This document shows positions 47,754 through 57,187 of a DNA stretch of 64,000 bases, in pieces. Position 1 is the stretch's first letter. Every line of letters begins with the position of its first letter. The position numbers were made by a program, and so were the translations under genes. Source of the stretch: Streptomyces albus subsp. albus (lineage in GTDB: Bacteria > Actinomycetota > Actinomycetes > Streptomycetales > Streptomycetaceae). The DNA lies in NCBI RefSeq assembly GCF_000725885.1, contig NZ_JODR01000001.1, positions 186,001 to 250,000 on the forward strand. Direction: 5' to 3'. The notes under the pieces are model-generated. The model had not been told where the DNA came from. It saw only the letters and a list, made by a program, of their open reading frames with translations, and made no database searches.

Positions 47754-50366
47754 ATGGCCGACGAGACCCCCACCACCCCAGAGCCGACGCCTGAGAACGC
47801 CCCCGCGCCCGACAGCGCGCTGGTGGACACCGAGGCGGGCGCCCGCGTCGAGCCCGTCAGCCTTGAGACGGAGATGCAGCGCTCCTATCTCGACTACGCG
47901 ATGAGCGTGATCGTGAGCCGTGCGCTGCCCGACATCCGCGACGGCCTCAAGCCGGTGCACCGCCGGGTGCTGTACGCGATGTACGACGGCGGGTACCGCC
48001 CCGAGAAGGGCTTCTACAAGTGCGCCCGCGTCGTCGGTGACGTCATGGGTACCTACCACCCGCACGGCGACACCTCGATCTACGACGCGCTGGTGCGGCT
48101 GGCCCAGCCGTGGTCGATGCGGATGCCGCTGGTGGACTCCAACGGCAACTTCGGCTCGCCGGGCAACGACCCGGCCGCGGCCATGCGGTACACCGAGTGC
48201 AAGATGGCGCCGCTGGCCATGGAGATGCTCCGGGACATCGACGAGGAGACCGTCGACTTCCAGGACAACTACGACGGCCGCAACCAGGAGCCGACGGTGC
48301 TGCCGTCGCGTTTCCCGAACCTGCTGATCAACGGCAGTGCCGGCATCGCCGTCGGTATGGCGACCAACATCCCGCCGCACAACCTGCGCGAGGTCGCCGC
48401 CGGTGCCCAGTGGTTCCTGGACCACCCGGACGCCTCCAACGAGGAGCTGCTCGACGCCCTCATGGAGCGGATCAAGGGCCCCGACTTCCCCACCGGTGCC
48501 CTGGTGGTGGGCCGCAAGGGCATCGAGGAGGCGTACCGCACCGGGCGCGGCTCGATCACGATGCGGGCCGTGGTGGAGGTCGAGGAGATCCAGGGCCGCC
48601 AGTGCCTGGTCGTCACCGAGCTGCCCTACCAGGTCAACCCGGACAACCTCGCGCTGAAGATCGCCGATCTGGTGAAGGACGGCCGGGTCGGCGGCATCGC
48701 CGACGTCCGCGACGAGACCTCCTCGCGCACCGGCCAGCGGCTGGTGATCGTGCTCAAGCGGGACGCGGTGGCCAAGGTCGTCCTCAACAACCTCTACAAG
48801 CACACCGATCTCCAGACCAACTTCGGCGCCAACATGCTGGCCCTGGTCGAGGGCGTGCCGCGCACCCTGTCGCTGGACGCCTTCATCCGGCACTGGGTCG
48901 CGCACCAGATCGACGTCATCGTGCGCCGTACCCGGTTCCGGCTGCGCAAGGCCGAGGAGCGGGCCCACATCCTGCGCGGTCTGCTCAAGGCGCTGGACGC
49001 GATCGACGAGGTCATCGCGCTGATCCGGCGCAGCCAGACCGTCGATGTGGCGCGCGAGGGCCTGATGGGTCTCCTCCAGATCGACGAGATCCAGGCCAAC
49101 GCCATCCTGGAGATGCAGCTGCGCCGGCTGGCGGCCCTGGAGCGGCAGAAGATCACCGCCGAGCACGACGAACTCCAGGCGAAGATCGACGAGTACAACG
49201 CCATCCTGGCCTCGCCGCAGCGGCAGCGGCAGATCATCGGCGAGGAACTGTCGGCGCTCGTCGAGAAGTACGGCGACGACCGCCGTACCCAGCTGATCCC
49301 CTTCGAGGGCGACATGTCCATCGAGGACCTGATCGCCGAGGAGGACATCGTCGTCACCATCACCCGGGGCGGTTACGTCAAGCGCACCCGGACCGACGAC
49401 TACCGCGCCCAGAAGCGGGGCGGCAAGGGTGTGCGCGGCACGAAGCTGAAGGAAGACGACATCGTCGACCACTTCTTCGTCTCCACGACCCACCACTGGC
49501 TGCTGTTCTTCACCAACAAGGGCCGCGTCTACCGGGCCAAGGCGTACGAACTCCCGGACGCGGGGCGGGACGCACGCGGCCAGCACGTGGCCAATCTGCT
49601 GGCCTTCCAGCCGGACGAGCAGATCGCCGAGATCCTCGCCATCCGCGACTACGAGGCCGCGCCGTACCTGGTGCTGGCCACCAAGTCGGGTCTGGTGAAG
49701 AAGACTCCGCTCAAGGACTACGACTCGCCCCGCTCCGGCGGTGTCATCGCCATCAACCTGCGGCAGATGGAGGACGGCCGCGACGACGAGCTGATCGGCG
49801 CCGAACTGGTCTCCCCCGACGACGATCTGCTGCTCGTCAGCAAGAAGGCGCAGTCGATCCGGTTCACCGCGACCGACGACGCGCTGCGTCCGATGGGCCG
49901 GGCCACCTCCGGCGTCAAGGGGATGAGTTTCCGCGAGGACGACGAACTCCTCTCGATGAACGTCGTGCGGCCGGGTACGTTCGTGTTCACGGCCACCGAC
50001 GGCGGGTACGCGAAGCGCACCGACGTGGACGAGTACCGGGTTCAGGGCCGCGGCGGACTGGGCATCAAGGCAGCGAAGATCGTCGAGGACCGGGGGTCGC
50101 TGGTGGGCGCGTTGGTCGTCGAGGAGAGCGACGAGATCCTCGCCATCACGCTCGGCGGCGGTGTGATCCGTACGCGGGTCAGCGAGGTGCGTGAGACCGG
50201 CCGTGACACCATGGGCGTCCAACTGATCAACCTGGGCAAGAAGGACGCCGTCGTCGGAGTGGCGCGGAACGCCGAAGCCGGCCGCGAAGCCGAGGAAGTG
50301 GACGCCGCGGTGGGCGCCCCCGACGAGGGGGAGCAGCAGGACGAGCCCGGCTCCGACGACGAGTAG
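47754..50366 (+). CDS. gyrA: DNA gyrase subunit A
   Basis: An 870-residue subunit that cuts and rejoins DNA. The quinolone region reads [20 protein letters not shown] (about 100-119); the position equal to E. coli Ser83 is Thr. The catalytic tyrosine is in [11 protein letters not shown] (about 143-153). The C-terminal wrapping domain (about 520-835) has beta-pinwheel blades and the GyrA-box [10 protein letters not shown] (about 556-565). A Glu/Asp-rich tail ends the protein. A perfect 21-bp tandem repeat begins at the stop codon. Confidence 0.98.
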   Translation: MADETPTTPEPTPENAPAPDSALVDTEAGARVEPVSLETEMQRSYLDYAMSVIVSRALPDIRDGLKPVHRRVLYAMYDGGYRPEKGFYKCARVVGDVMGTYHPHGDTSIYDALVRLAQPWSMRMPLVDSNGNFGSPGNDPAAAMRYTECKMAPLAMEMLRDIDEETVDFQDNYDGRNQEPTVLPSRFPNLLINGSAGIAVGMATNIPPHNLREVAAGAQWFLDHPDASNEELLDALMERIKGPDFPTGALVVGRKGIEEAYRTGRGSITMRAVVEVEEIQGRQCLVVTELPYQVNPDNLALKIADLVKDGRVGGIADVRDETSSRTGQRLVIVLKRDAVAKVVLNNLYKHTDLQTNFGANMLALVEGVPRTLSLDAFIRHWVAHQIDVIVRRTRFRLRKAEERAHILRGLLKALDAIDEVIALIRRSQTVDVAREGLMGLLQIDEIQANAILEMQLRRLAALERQKITAEHDELQAKIDEYNAILASPQRQRQIIGEELSALVEKYGDDRRTQLIPFEGDMSIEDLIAEEDIVVTITRGGYVKRTRTDDYRAQKRGGKGVRGTKLKEDDIVDHFFVSTTHHWLLFFTNKGRVYRAKAYELPDAGRDARGQHVANLLAFQPDEQIAEILAIRDYEAAPYLVLATKSGLVKKTPLKDYDSPRSGGVIAINLRQMEDGRDDELIGAELVSPDDDLLLVSKKAQSIRFTATDDALRPMGRATSGVKGMSFREDDELLSMNVVRPGTFVFTATDGGYAKRTDVDEYRVQGRGGLGIKAAKIVEDRGSLVGALVVEESDEILAITLGGGVIRTRVSEVRETGRDTMGVQLINLGKKDAVVGVARNAEAGREAEEVDAAVGAPDEGEQQDEPGSDDE

Positions 50367-50405
50367 TACCGACTGGTACCGACCTAGTACCGACTGGTAC
50401 CGACC
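50364..50405. repeat. Perfect 21-bp tandem duplication at the gyrA stop
   Basis: 50364-50384 and 50385-50405 are identical; each consists of two similar parts containing GTACCGAC. The first three bases are the gyrA stop codon TAG. Confidence 0.92.
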
Positions 50406-50431
50406 AGGACGACGAGGACTAGGAGCAGGGC

Positions 50432-50992
50432 GTGAGTGGTGCTCAGCCTCAGCCGAAGGCGCAGCCGCAGCCGGAGGCGAAGCCACCTTCACCGACGGAG
50501 TCCGAGGCCGAGCAGCAGCCGCACCGGCCGCCCCAGGCGTATCCGTCCCCCCGGTCGGGGAAGGACGAGGGGCGGCCGGAGGCCGTGCGCAAGCCCCGCA
50601 CCGGGGCCCGCACGGTGCCCCGGACCCGCAAGGCCCGGCTGCGGGTGGCCAAGGCCGATCCGTGGTCGGTGATGAAGGTCAGTTTCCTGCTGGCCGTGGC
50701 GCTGGGCGTGTGCACCGTGGTCGCGGTGGCCGTGCTGTGGATGGTGATGGACGCGATGGGCGTCTTCTCCACCCTGGGCGGCACCGTCAGCGACGCCACC
50801 AGCGCCGACGGCAACGGCGGCTTCGACCTGGAGACCTTCCTCTCGCTGCCCAGGGTGCTGGCCTTCACCTCCCTCATCGCCCTGATCAACGTGGTGCTGG
50901 CCACCGCCCTGGCCACCCTCGGTGCCTTCATCTACAACCTTTCGGCCGGTTTCGTCGGCGGCGTGGAGCTGACCCTCGCCGAGGACGAATAG
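50432..50992 (+). CDS. DUF3566 membrane protein
   Basis: A 186-residue protein. The N-terminal 65 residues are Pro/Gln-rich and basic. The DUF3566 domain has the conserved DPWSVMKVSFLLAVALG (about 75-91) at the start of the first helix and a second helix at about 150-172 (SLIALINVVLATALATLGAF). It lies 3' of gyrA in nearly all actinobacteria; a link to envelope or gyrase function is not established. GTG 50432 is the start. The tandem repeat lies between it and gyrA. Confidence 0.9.
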   Translation: MSGAQPQPKAQPQPEAKPPSPTESEAEQQPHRPPQAYPSPRSGKDEGRPEAVRKPRTGARTVPRTRKARLRVAKADPWSVMKVSFLLAVALGVCTVVAVAVLWMVMDAMGVFSTLGGTVSDATSADGNGGFDLETFLSLPRVLAFTSLIALINVVLATALATLGAFIYNLSAGFVGGVELTLAEDE

Positions 50993-51064
50993 GCCCGCCG
51001 GGGAGGGGTCGCGGAACCGATTTGGGAACACGGCCTGAGGTGCGCTAATCTTTCCGTGCAGCGC

Positions 51065-51138
51065 GCGGCTATAGCTCAGACGGTTAGAGCGCTTCCCTGA
51101 TAAGGAAGAGGCCCCTGGTTCAAGTCCAGGTAGCCGCA
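51065..51138 (+). tRNA. ileT: tRNA-Ile (GAT anticodon)
   Basis: A 74-base cloverleaf: acceptor GCGGCTA pairs with TAGCCGC, D-arm AGCTCAGACGGTTAGAGC, anticodon stem-loop with CTGATAA, and T-arm with GGTTCAAGTCC. Discriminator A is at 51138 and the CCA end is not encoded. It lies 3' of gyrA-DUF3566, the usual place in actinobacteria. A terminator follows. Confidence 0.96.
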
Positions 51139-51147
51139 CCGGCAGCG

Positions 51148-51178
51148 AGGCCCGGCCCCTCTCGGAGGGGCCGGGCCT
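51148..51178 (+). terminator. Terminator of tRNA-Ile
   Basis: A 13-bp perfect stem (AGGCCCGGCCCCT with its inverse), five-base loop, followed by TT. Confidence 0.88.
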
Positions 51179-51361
51179 TTCGCTTGGGAGCGGAAGACTC
51201 CGCCCGGGACCGCGCGGGTGTGCCGGCCGGTGTCCGGGGCTTCGGCGGCGGGCGCCGGGCCGGCTCGGGCGGGGACGTTTGCCCCGGGTGCGGCCCTGGT
51301 ACCGGTAGCGCGTCCGTGACGCCGGTACGGCCGGCGTCCTGTCGGCGAGCGGAGTGCTGCG

Positions 51362-52576
51362 ATGACCAGTTCCGAGCCCGATCCGGAGTACGGGCCCAGG
51401 CCCGGGCCGGACCCTCGGTCCGAGCCGGGGCCCGGCCCTCAGGGCACGCCCGCACCCGAGAACCGTCCTGAGCCCGACGGCGCGTCCGGAGCAGGCGGGG
51501 CGCCCGGGCCAGGCGGCGGCCAGGCACCGCGGGACGGCGGCGAGAGCGGGGGCACCGGTGGCCGTCCGCACCCTGGGGGCGGCGCCGGCGCGGAGGCGGG
51601 CCCCGAGCGGGAGAAGACGTCCGGGCGGCGCCCCGAGGGGCCGGCACACCGGCGCAGCGGCGGCATGGGGCAGGTGCTCAAGCGGACGCTGACCGAGTTC
51701 AAGGAGGACAATCTCTCCGACTCGGCCGCCGCGCTCACCTACTACGCGGTCCTGTCGATCTTCCCCGCGCTGATCGCGCTGATCTCCCTGGTCAGTCTGG
51801 TGATGAGTCCGAAGAAGATCATCAGCACGCTGACCGACCTGGTCTCCTCCATCGGCCCGGCCTCGGCCGTGGACACCTTCAAGAAACCCATCGAGTCCAT
51901 GGCCTCCGGCTCCGGCACACCGACCGTGCTGCTGATCGTCGGCGCGCTGGGTGCGCTGTGGACCGCCTCCGGGTACGTGGGGGCGTTCATCCGCGCCTCC
52001 AACGTGATCTACGAGGTGGAGGAAGGGCGCTCGTTCTTCAAGCTCCGCCCCGTGCAGCTGCTGGTGACGCTGATCGCTGTACTGCTCCAGGCCGCGGTGC
52101 TGGTGGCGCTGGTGGTCAGCGGGCCGCTCGCCCGGAAGGCGGGCAGCGCCCTGGGTGCCGGCGACACGGCGGTCACCGCGTGGAACTGGGCCAAGTGGCC
52201 GGTGATGGTGCTGGTCGTCATCCTGATCATCGCCGTGCTGTACTACGCCTCGCCCAACGCGAAGCTGCGGGGCTTCTCCTCGGTGCTGCCCGGCGCGGTC
52301 ATCGCGCTGGTCGTCTGGCTGGTCGCCTCGGTGGGCTTCGCCTTCTACGTGGCCAACTTCGGCTCGTACAACAAGACCTACGGCGCGCTCGGCGGCATCG
52401 TGGTCTTCCTGGTGTGGCTGTGGCTGACCAATCTGGCGATCCTGCTGGGCGCCGAGTTCAACGCCGAGCGGGAACGCGGCCGGCAACTGGGCGAGGGGGT
52501 GCCCGGAGCGGAGCGGGAGCTCCAGATGGAGGAGCGGTCCAGGACCAAGCACAAGAAGCGCTCGCGCACGGCTTGA
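51362..52576 (+). CDS. YihY/BrkB family membrane protein
   Basis: A 404-residue protein. The first 98 residues are Pro/Gly/Glu-rich and probably disordered. The YihY domain begins with LTEFKEDNLSDSAAALTYYAVLSIFPALI (split at about 109-137), containing the conserved AAALTYYAVLSIFP, and continues with six helices to about 365; TASGYVGAFIRASNVIYEVEE and YASPNAKLRGFSSVLPGAV are also typical. The family was once called RNase BN in error. Function is unknown. The C-terminus is basic (KHKKRSRTA). Confidence 0.9.
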   Translation: MTSSEPDPEYGPRPGPDPRSEPGPGPQGTPAPENRPEPDGASGAGGAPGPGGGQAPRDGGESGGTGGRPHPGGGAGAEAGPEREKTSGRRPEGPAHRRSGGMGQVLKRTLTEFKEDNLSDSAAALTYYAVLSIFPALIALISLVSLVMSPKKIISTLTDLVSSIGPASAVDTFKKPIESMASGSGTPTVLLIVGALGALWTASGYVGAFIRASNVIYEVEEGRSFFKLRPVQLLVTLIAVLLQAAVLVALVVSGPLARKAGSALGAGDTAVTAWNWAKWPVMVLVVILIIAVLYYASPNAKLRGFSSVLPGAVIALVVWLVASVGFAFYVANFGSYNKTYGALGGIVVFLVWLWLTNLAILLGAEFNAERERGRQLGEGVPGAERELQMEERSRTKHKKRSRTA

Positions 52577-52680
52577 CGGCACGTGTCGGCGCACTCGGCC
52601 CGACCCCTTGGTGCCAGGACACGGTTGGGTATCATCGGCCGCCTAGAGGTCCCAATGTCTACGAAGGACGAGGTAGCCCG

Positions 52681-52815
52681 GTGAAGAAGCTGATCCTGGT
52701 CGCACTGGCCGCCATCGGCGGTCTCCTCGTGTACCGCCAGATCCAGGCGGACCGCGCCGAGCAGGACCTGTGGACGGAGGCGACCGACTCCGTGCCCGCA
52801 GGTTCGGGCGTGTAA
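52681..52815 (+). CDS. DLW-39 family small membrane protein
   Basis: A 44-residue protein starting at GTG 52681: one N-terminal helix (LILVALAAIGGLLVY, about 4-18), then RQIQADRAEQDLWTEATD containing the name-giving DLW. Actinobacterial family of unknown function, usually near gyrA and tRNA-Ile. GAGG precedes the start. Confidence 0.88.
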   Translation: MKKLILVALAAIGGLLVYRQIQADRAEQDLWTEATDSVPAGSGV

Positions 52816-52846
52816 CCGCGCGAACGACACCACCAGACGAGTTTCC

Positions 52847-52877
52847 GGCCCCGGACCGCCCTTGTGCGGCCGGGGCC
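52847..52877 (+). terminator. Hairpin after the DLW-39 gene
   Basis: GGCCCCGG (52847-52854) is inverted at 52870-52877, with partial extra pairing inside; TT follows. Confidence 0.65.
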
Positions 52878-53108
52878 TTCTCGTTGCCGTACCGTGACAC
52901 GCACCCCCTTGTGACTTGCTCGTGCAAATCCATACGGTGCTGGCGGCGGAGCCGGGGACGCCGGGACGGCGCTCTCTTGGGGGGCCGTGCCCGGCGGGCA
53001 CACCGGCCGGCTCCCCGACAAGTTGCGTACGACAACGGATCGCCGCACGTGCCGCCGCGGGCCCGCGACGCCCGGGCCCGGCGCGGAGGAGTGACGAGGG
53101 GGCACGTG

Positions 53109-54512
53109 GTGAGGCGGAACGAAGGGCCCCGGCGGGCAGGCACGCCGGCGCGGCTCCGGTCGGTCACGGTGGCGGCGGCGGTGTGCGCCACGGCGCTGTC
53201 CGCGGGCCCCGCGGTGCCCGGCGCCCACGCGGCGGACCGGCCGCGCCCGTACGAGACGGCCGACGACGCGCAGCGGGTGCACGGCTCCCCGAGCAGCGCC
53301 GACGCCCCCGCGCTCGGCACCGGCCCGGCCACCGACCGGATCGGACCGGGCGAGGAGCACTTCTACGCCCTCGACCTCGATGCCCGCTCCGATGTGCATC
53401 TCAGCGCCACCGCGCTCCCCGCCCCCGGCACCCGGATCGACTACCGGGACGGTATCGAGATCTCGCTGCGCACCACCGACGGGGACTCCTGCGGCAGCGA
53501 GAAGGTGACGGGCACCGGGCAGACCGCCTTCCCGCTCACCGCCTACGTGGCCCGGCTGACCGGCGCGGACGGGAACAGCTCCTGCCGCGCCGCCGGCCCC
53601 TACCTGGTGCGGGTCGTACGCGAGGACGGCGACGACCCATCGCGCTGGCCGCTGGAGCTGTCCGTCCTGCGGGAGCCGGCCCTCAAGGGCAGCATTCCCG
53701 CGCCGCACCCGGGCACGGAGAACGAGTCCGACGCCGACAGCCCCCGTCCCGCCCCGCCCTCCGGTACGCCCCGCCCGGTGGCCGGCGGCTCCGGCTTCAA
53801 CGACGCGCGCGCGGTGGGCGGCGGAGTGTGGAAGGACCGGCTGCGCCCCGGCGAGACGCGCTGGTACCGGGTGCCCGTCGACTGGGGACAGCGGCTCCAC
53901 ACCGCCGTGGAACTGCCCAACGCCGCCCGGCGCGAGGACGGGGCCGGCCGGTTCGTCGCCCGCGGCTTCCGGATGAACGTCTACAACCCGGCCCGCGGAC
54001 CCCTCTACTCCGAGAGCTTCACCAGCTACGACGGGGACGGCGGAAAGACCGACCACTACAGCAACCCCGTCCGCTACGAGAACCGGTTCGCCTCCGCCAA
54101 CTCCGCGACCCGGCTGGCGGGCTGGTACTACGTGGCCGTCACCGCCGGGCCCGACCTGGCCGGGCCCTTCCCGCAGGGCGTTCCGGTCACCCTGCGGATC
54201 GCCGTGCGGGGCAAGCCGAAGCCGGGGCCCCGCTACGGCGGTGACGCGCGGGCGGCCGGGATCGGCGTGAGCGACGAGGACCGTGAGACGGCCGCCAAGA
54301 GGCTGACCCGGGCCGAGGCCGACGACGCCGCGGCCGAGGCCGCACTGCTGCGCACGGTCGGCTGGAGCGGGATCGGCACCGGAACGGCACTCCTGGCCGT
54401 CCTGGCCGCCTGGACGCTGCTGGCCCGGCGGGGCGGCGCCGCTGCCGTCCAGCCGGTCGCGGGCCCGCCGGGCGGCACCCCCGGGCCCGGAGGATTCCCC
54501 CCGTCCCCGTGA
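53109..54512 (+). CDS. Secreted, membrane-anchored protein of unknown function
   Basis: A 467-residue protein. A basic N-terminus and hydrophobic stretch (about 18-38, ending near GAHAADRP) form a signal peptide. Two beta-rich repeats follow: IGPGEEHFYALDLDARSDVHL (split near 77-97) and LRPGETRWYRVPVDWGQRLHT (near 245-265) are similar and suggest duplicated pre-peptidase-like domains. Four Cys residues (two pairs) may form disulfides. A C-terminal helix (about 420-440) anchors it. Of the starts GTG 53091, 53106 and 53109, the last has the best-spaced GAGGGG. No enzyme motif is seen. Confidence 0.82.
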   Translation: MRRNEGPRRAGTPARLRSVTVAAAVCATALSAGPAVPGAHAADRPRPYETADDAQRVHGSPSSADAPALGTGPATDRIGPGEEHFYALDLDARSDVHLSATALPAPGTRIDYRDGIEISLRTTDGDSCGSEKVTGTGQTAFPLTAYVARLTGADGNSSCRAAGPYLVRVVREDGDDPSRWPLELSVLREPALKGSIPAPHPGTENESDADSPRPAPPSGTPRPVAGGSGFNDARAVGGGVWKDRLRPGETRWYRVPVDWGQRLHTAVELPNAARREDGAGRFVARGFRMNVYNPARGPLYSESFTSYDGDGGKTDHYSNPVRYENRFASANSATRLAGWYYVAVTAGPDLAGPFPQGVPVTLRIAVRGKPKPGPRYGGDARAAGIGVSDEDRETAAKRLTRAEADDAAAEAALLRTVGWSGIGTGTALLAVLAAWTLLARRGGAAAVQPVAGPPGGTPGPGGFPPSP

Positions 54513-54630
54513 ACTTTTCCGTCCGGCTCCGCATCCCACCCGTTGTCCGGCCGGCCTGGGAGTGACCGGTGCCCCCCTCACCGGGATGAGGCCGGGCGTC
54601 CCCTGGGAGCGGGGCCGCCCACCGGACATA

Positions 54631-54665
54631 CGGTGCCCGGCCCGTTGACCGCGGGCCGGGCACCG
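54631..54665. terminator. Bidirectional terminator, secreted protein / kinase
   Basis: A 14-bp perfect stem (CGGTGCCCGGCCCG with its inverse), seven-base loop, followed by CTGTTTT. It is in the 306-base gap between the two convergent genes; a short direct repeat GTTGGTTG lies about 60 bases further right. Confidence 0.85.
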
Positions 54666-54818
54666 CTGTTTTCGCGGGGGGCCGCCCTTTCCCCGGGTGG
54701 CGCGTGTTGGTTGGCGCCTGTTGGTTGTGAGCCTGTCGGGTGGCACGCCGCTGGGGCGCGGGCCGCCGCCGGGCGCGGTCCGGCTCGCGGCTGCGAGGGG
54801 GCATGCCGGTGGTGCGTG

Positions 54819-56138
54819 TCAGCCGGCGGCTGCGAGGGCCCAGAAGCCTGTGATCAGGCACACCACTGCCACCACCAGCATCGGTACGGCCACCTTCGCC
54901 GGCGGGCCGGGCCTGCGCGGCGGTGCCGGCGGCGCGGTGAGGGGCGGCACGGCCGTCCGCGCTGCCGCGTACGGGTGGGTGCCCGGTCCTTGTGGGACGG
55001 CGCCCGGGTACGGCCCCTGCGCGGGGTGCGGTACTGCGGGGGCCACGGCCGTGGAGGCATGGGGTGCCGGGGGCTGCAGCACGAAGCTGCCCGTGTCGGA
55101 CGGCCGCGGCACGGTCGGCGTCGTCAGCGGCGCGGGAGCCGCGTGCGGGGCGGCTCCACGAGCGGAGGAGGCAGCCGTGGGCGGGGCGGCTGCGGAGGCG
55201 TGCGGCGCGGAACCGGTCGCAGGGGTGTGGGGGCCGGCCGGGTGCGGTGTCGCGGCGCGGACCGGTCCGTCGGGGCCGAACCCCTCGGGGAGCGGGCCGA
55301 GATGGTCGAAGACCTCGACGGTCTCCCGCTCCACCGTGGCGTCCCCGTCCAGCAGTTCGGCCGCGCTCGCCAGCGCCTTGCGGGCCCCGGTCGCGGTCCT
55401 GAAGCGGGCGGCCGGGTCGGGCTGCAGCAGCTGCCCGAGGACCTGCCACAGCGGCTCGGGCACACCGCCGGGCGGCGGGGGCGTGCCGTTCTCGTAGCTC
55501 TCGAACAGCGCCTGGCTGTCCGGTTTGCGGCCCGTGAGCAGGAAGAGTCCCACGAGGCCCACCGCGTACAGGTCGGAGGGGAAGTCGGCCTCGGCCTCCA
55601 GCATCTGCTCGGGCGCGAAGTATCCGGGCGTACCGACCACGTAGTTGGTCTCGGTCAGCCGGGGCTCGCCCTTGCGCATGGCGATGCCGAAGTCGGACAG
55701 CCTCAGATGGGGCCGGCCGGTGCCGGTGGGCTCCAGGAGGATGTTGGCGGGCTTGATGTCGCGGTGCACCACGTCCTCGGCGTGCACGGCGGCCAGGCCG
55801 GACAGCAACTGGTCGAGCAGCGTGCACACGAACGTGGGAGGCAGCGGCCCGTAGTCACCGACGAGGTGCGCCAGCGAACCGCCGGCCACCAGGTCCATGG
55901 TGAACAGGACCTTCTCGTCGTCCGCCGCCCAGCTGTGCGGCGCCAGCACATGCGGATGGTCGATGCGCAGCGCCTGTTCGCGGACGAAGCGCAGCAGGGC
56001 GTACGCGTCGGACTGCTGGAGCACCTTCGCGGCGACGTACCGGCGGCGCCGGTGGTCCCAGGCCCGCCACACGGTGCCGACGCCGCCGCGTCCGACCGGA
56101 TCGACCAGCTCGTACCTGCCGGCGAAGATCTCCCCCAT
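54819..56138 (-). CDS. Serine/threonine protein kinase
   Basis: A 439-residue kinase with all catalytic motifs: glycine loop VGRGGVGTVW (about 15-24), AAKVL lysine (about 36-40), HRDIKPANILL (about 124-134), SDFGIA (about 147-152), and GTPGYFAPEQ (about 169-178). From about 285 to 405 there is a Pro/Ala-rich linker, and a single helix (about 414-434) sits at the very C-terminus with almost no extracellular part, so sensing must be internal or through a partner. ATG 56138 is the start. The HTH gene lies 131 bases upstream on the same strand and may be co-expressed. Confidence 0.95.
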   Translation of the reverse strand: MGEIFAGRYELVDPVGRGGVGTVWRAWDHRRRRYVAAKVLQQSDAYALLRFVREQALRIDHPHVLAPHSWAADDEKVLFTMDLVAGGSLAHLVGDYGPLPPTFVCTLLDQLLSGLAAVHAEDVVHRDIKPANILLEPTGTGRPHLRLSDFGIAMRKGEPRLTETNYVVGTPGYFAPEQMLEAEADFPSDLYAVGLVGLFLLTGRKPDSQALFESYENGTPPPPGGVPEPLWQVLGQLLQPDPAARFRTATGARKALASAAELLDGDATVERETVEVFDHLGPLPEGFGPDGPVRAATPHPAGPHTPATGSAPHASAAAPPTAASSARGAAPHAAPAPLTTPTVPRPSDTGSFVLQPPAPHASTAVAPAVPHPAQGPYPGAVPQGPGTHPYAAARTAVPPLTAPPAPPRRPGPPAKVAVPMLVVAVVCLITGFWALAAAG

Positions 56139-56269
56139 GGTGCCGCGCCGCTCCCTGTCCGTGCCGCTCTGCCGCTGGTGCTGTTTGCCGGGTGGCCGTT
56201 GTGCCGTCGTCGTGCCGCCGTCGAGTGTTCCGCCGTCGTGCGGTGCCCTGCCGGTGGGCTCCAGCAGGC

Positions 56270-56821
56270 TCAGGACTGGTGTGCCTCGTAGTGCTTGACG
56301 GCGTCCGAGGTGCGGCCGGCGCCGTAGACGCGCAGGAACTCGGCCAGTTCGGGGTGGGTGGGGGCCAGGGCGTTGGAGGCGTCGATGATGTCGGCGGCGT
56401 CCGAGACCGAGCGCAGCAGAGCCTGGATCTCCCGCACGACACGCTTGACGGGGGTCTGGGAGGTGCCCGAGGAGGCCGTCTGCGAAGTGTTGCCCAGCAC
56501 GCTGCCGCCCGCGGTCCGGCGGATCTCCTCCATGCGGCTGGTGGCGTCCGCCGCGCTGACATCACCCCGGGCCACCTCGGCGGCCAGTTCCTGGAGGGCC
56601 TGGACACGCTGGACGACCGCCGGGTTGCCGATCTTTGCGCGCTGCCCGCTCATGAGCTGCGAAAGCATAGGGGCGGACAGTCCGAGCACGGTTGCGAGGC
56701 GGGCCTGGTTGAGGCCGAGGTCGTCGATCAGCCGGCGGAAGAGAGTCCCCAACGGCTCGCCGTACCACTGACTCTGGAGCTGGCGCGCTTTCGCCGTCGG
56801 GTCCTGTGCTGCTGCGTCCAT
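56270..56821 (-). CDS. Helix-turn-helix DNA-binding protein
   Basis: A 183-residue protein. The HTH (about 25-60) reads LIDDLGLNQARLATVLGLSA followed by MLSQLMSGQRAKIGNP, similar to Xre/Cro-type domains. The middle (about 100-125) is Ser/Thr-rich, a possible target of the neighbouring kinase, and the C-terminal helical region (KHYEAHQS end) is conserved-looking. It starts at ATG 56821. Target genes are unknown; regulation of the kinase gene is a reasonable guess. Confidence 0.85.
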   Translation of the reverse strand: MDAAAQDPTAKARQLQSQWYGEPLGTLFRRLIDDLGLNQARLATVLGLSAPMLSQLMSGQRAKIGNPAVVQRVQALQELAAEVARGDVSAADATSRMEEIRRTAGGSVLGNTSQTASSGTSQTPVKRVVREIQALLRSVSDAADIIDASNALAPTHPELAEFLRVYGAGRTSDAVKHYEAHQS

Positions 56822-56950
56822 GGCGTCTCCCCTGGGCTCCCCTGTGTCACTTCGCTCCCGCGAACTTGCCGTGCATCCTACGGACGGCGGCAGGTGCGGG
56901 CGATACCCGGTCGGAAGGAGGGCGCGGAAGCCAGTATCCTGGTGCCCGAC

Positions 56951-57023
56951 GGGGCCATAGCTCAGTTGGTAGAGCGCTGTCTTTGCATGGCAGATGTCAG
57001 GGGTTCGACTCCCCTTGGCTCCA
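56951..57023 (+). tRNA. alaT: tRNA-Ala (TGC anticodon)
   Basis: A 73-base cloverleaf: acceptor GGGGCCA with TGGCTCC (one G-T pair), D-arm AGCTCAGTTGGTAGAGC, anticodon loop TTTGCAT and T-arm GGTTCGACTCC. Discriminator A is at 57023; CCA is not encoded. A strong terminator follows. Confidence 0.96.
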
Positions 57024-57030
57024 CCTAGGA

Positions 57031-57073
57031 AGAGGCCCCTGGCCTGCGGTGACGCAGGCCAGGGGCCTCTTTT
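57031..57073 (+). terminator. Terminator of tRNA-Ala
   Basis: An 18-bp perfect stem (57031-57048 with 57053-57070), tetraloop GTGA, followed by TTT. The best intrinsic terminator in the window. Confidence 0.93.
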
Positions 57074-57187
57074 CGCGTGCGCGGGCGCGCCGTGCGGGCG
57101 GTGGCGCCCCGGTCTCCGGCCGCCCGCCCGGCGAGCCGTGCACGCGCCTCGCCCACGCGGCTGCCGAGGGCCGCCGGGTGGGGTGGC

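Noticed and set aside
51065..51178. Integration site of a mobile element at tRNA-Ile
   Set aside because: No integrase, no second copy of the tRNA 3' end and ordinary conserved neighbours.
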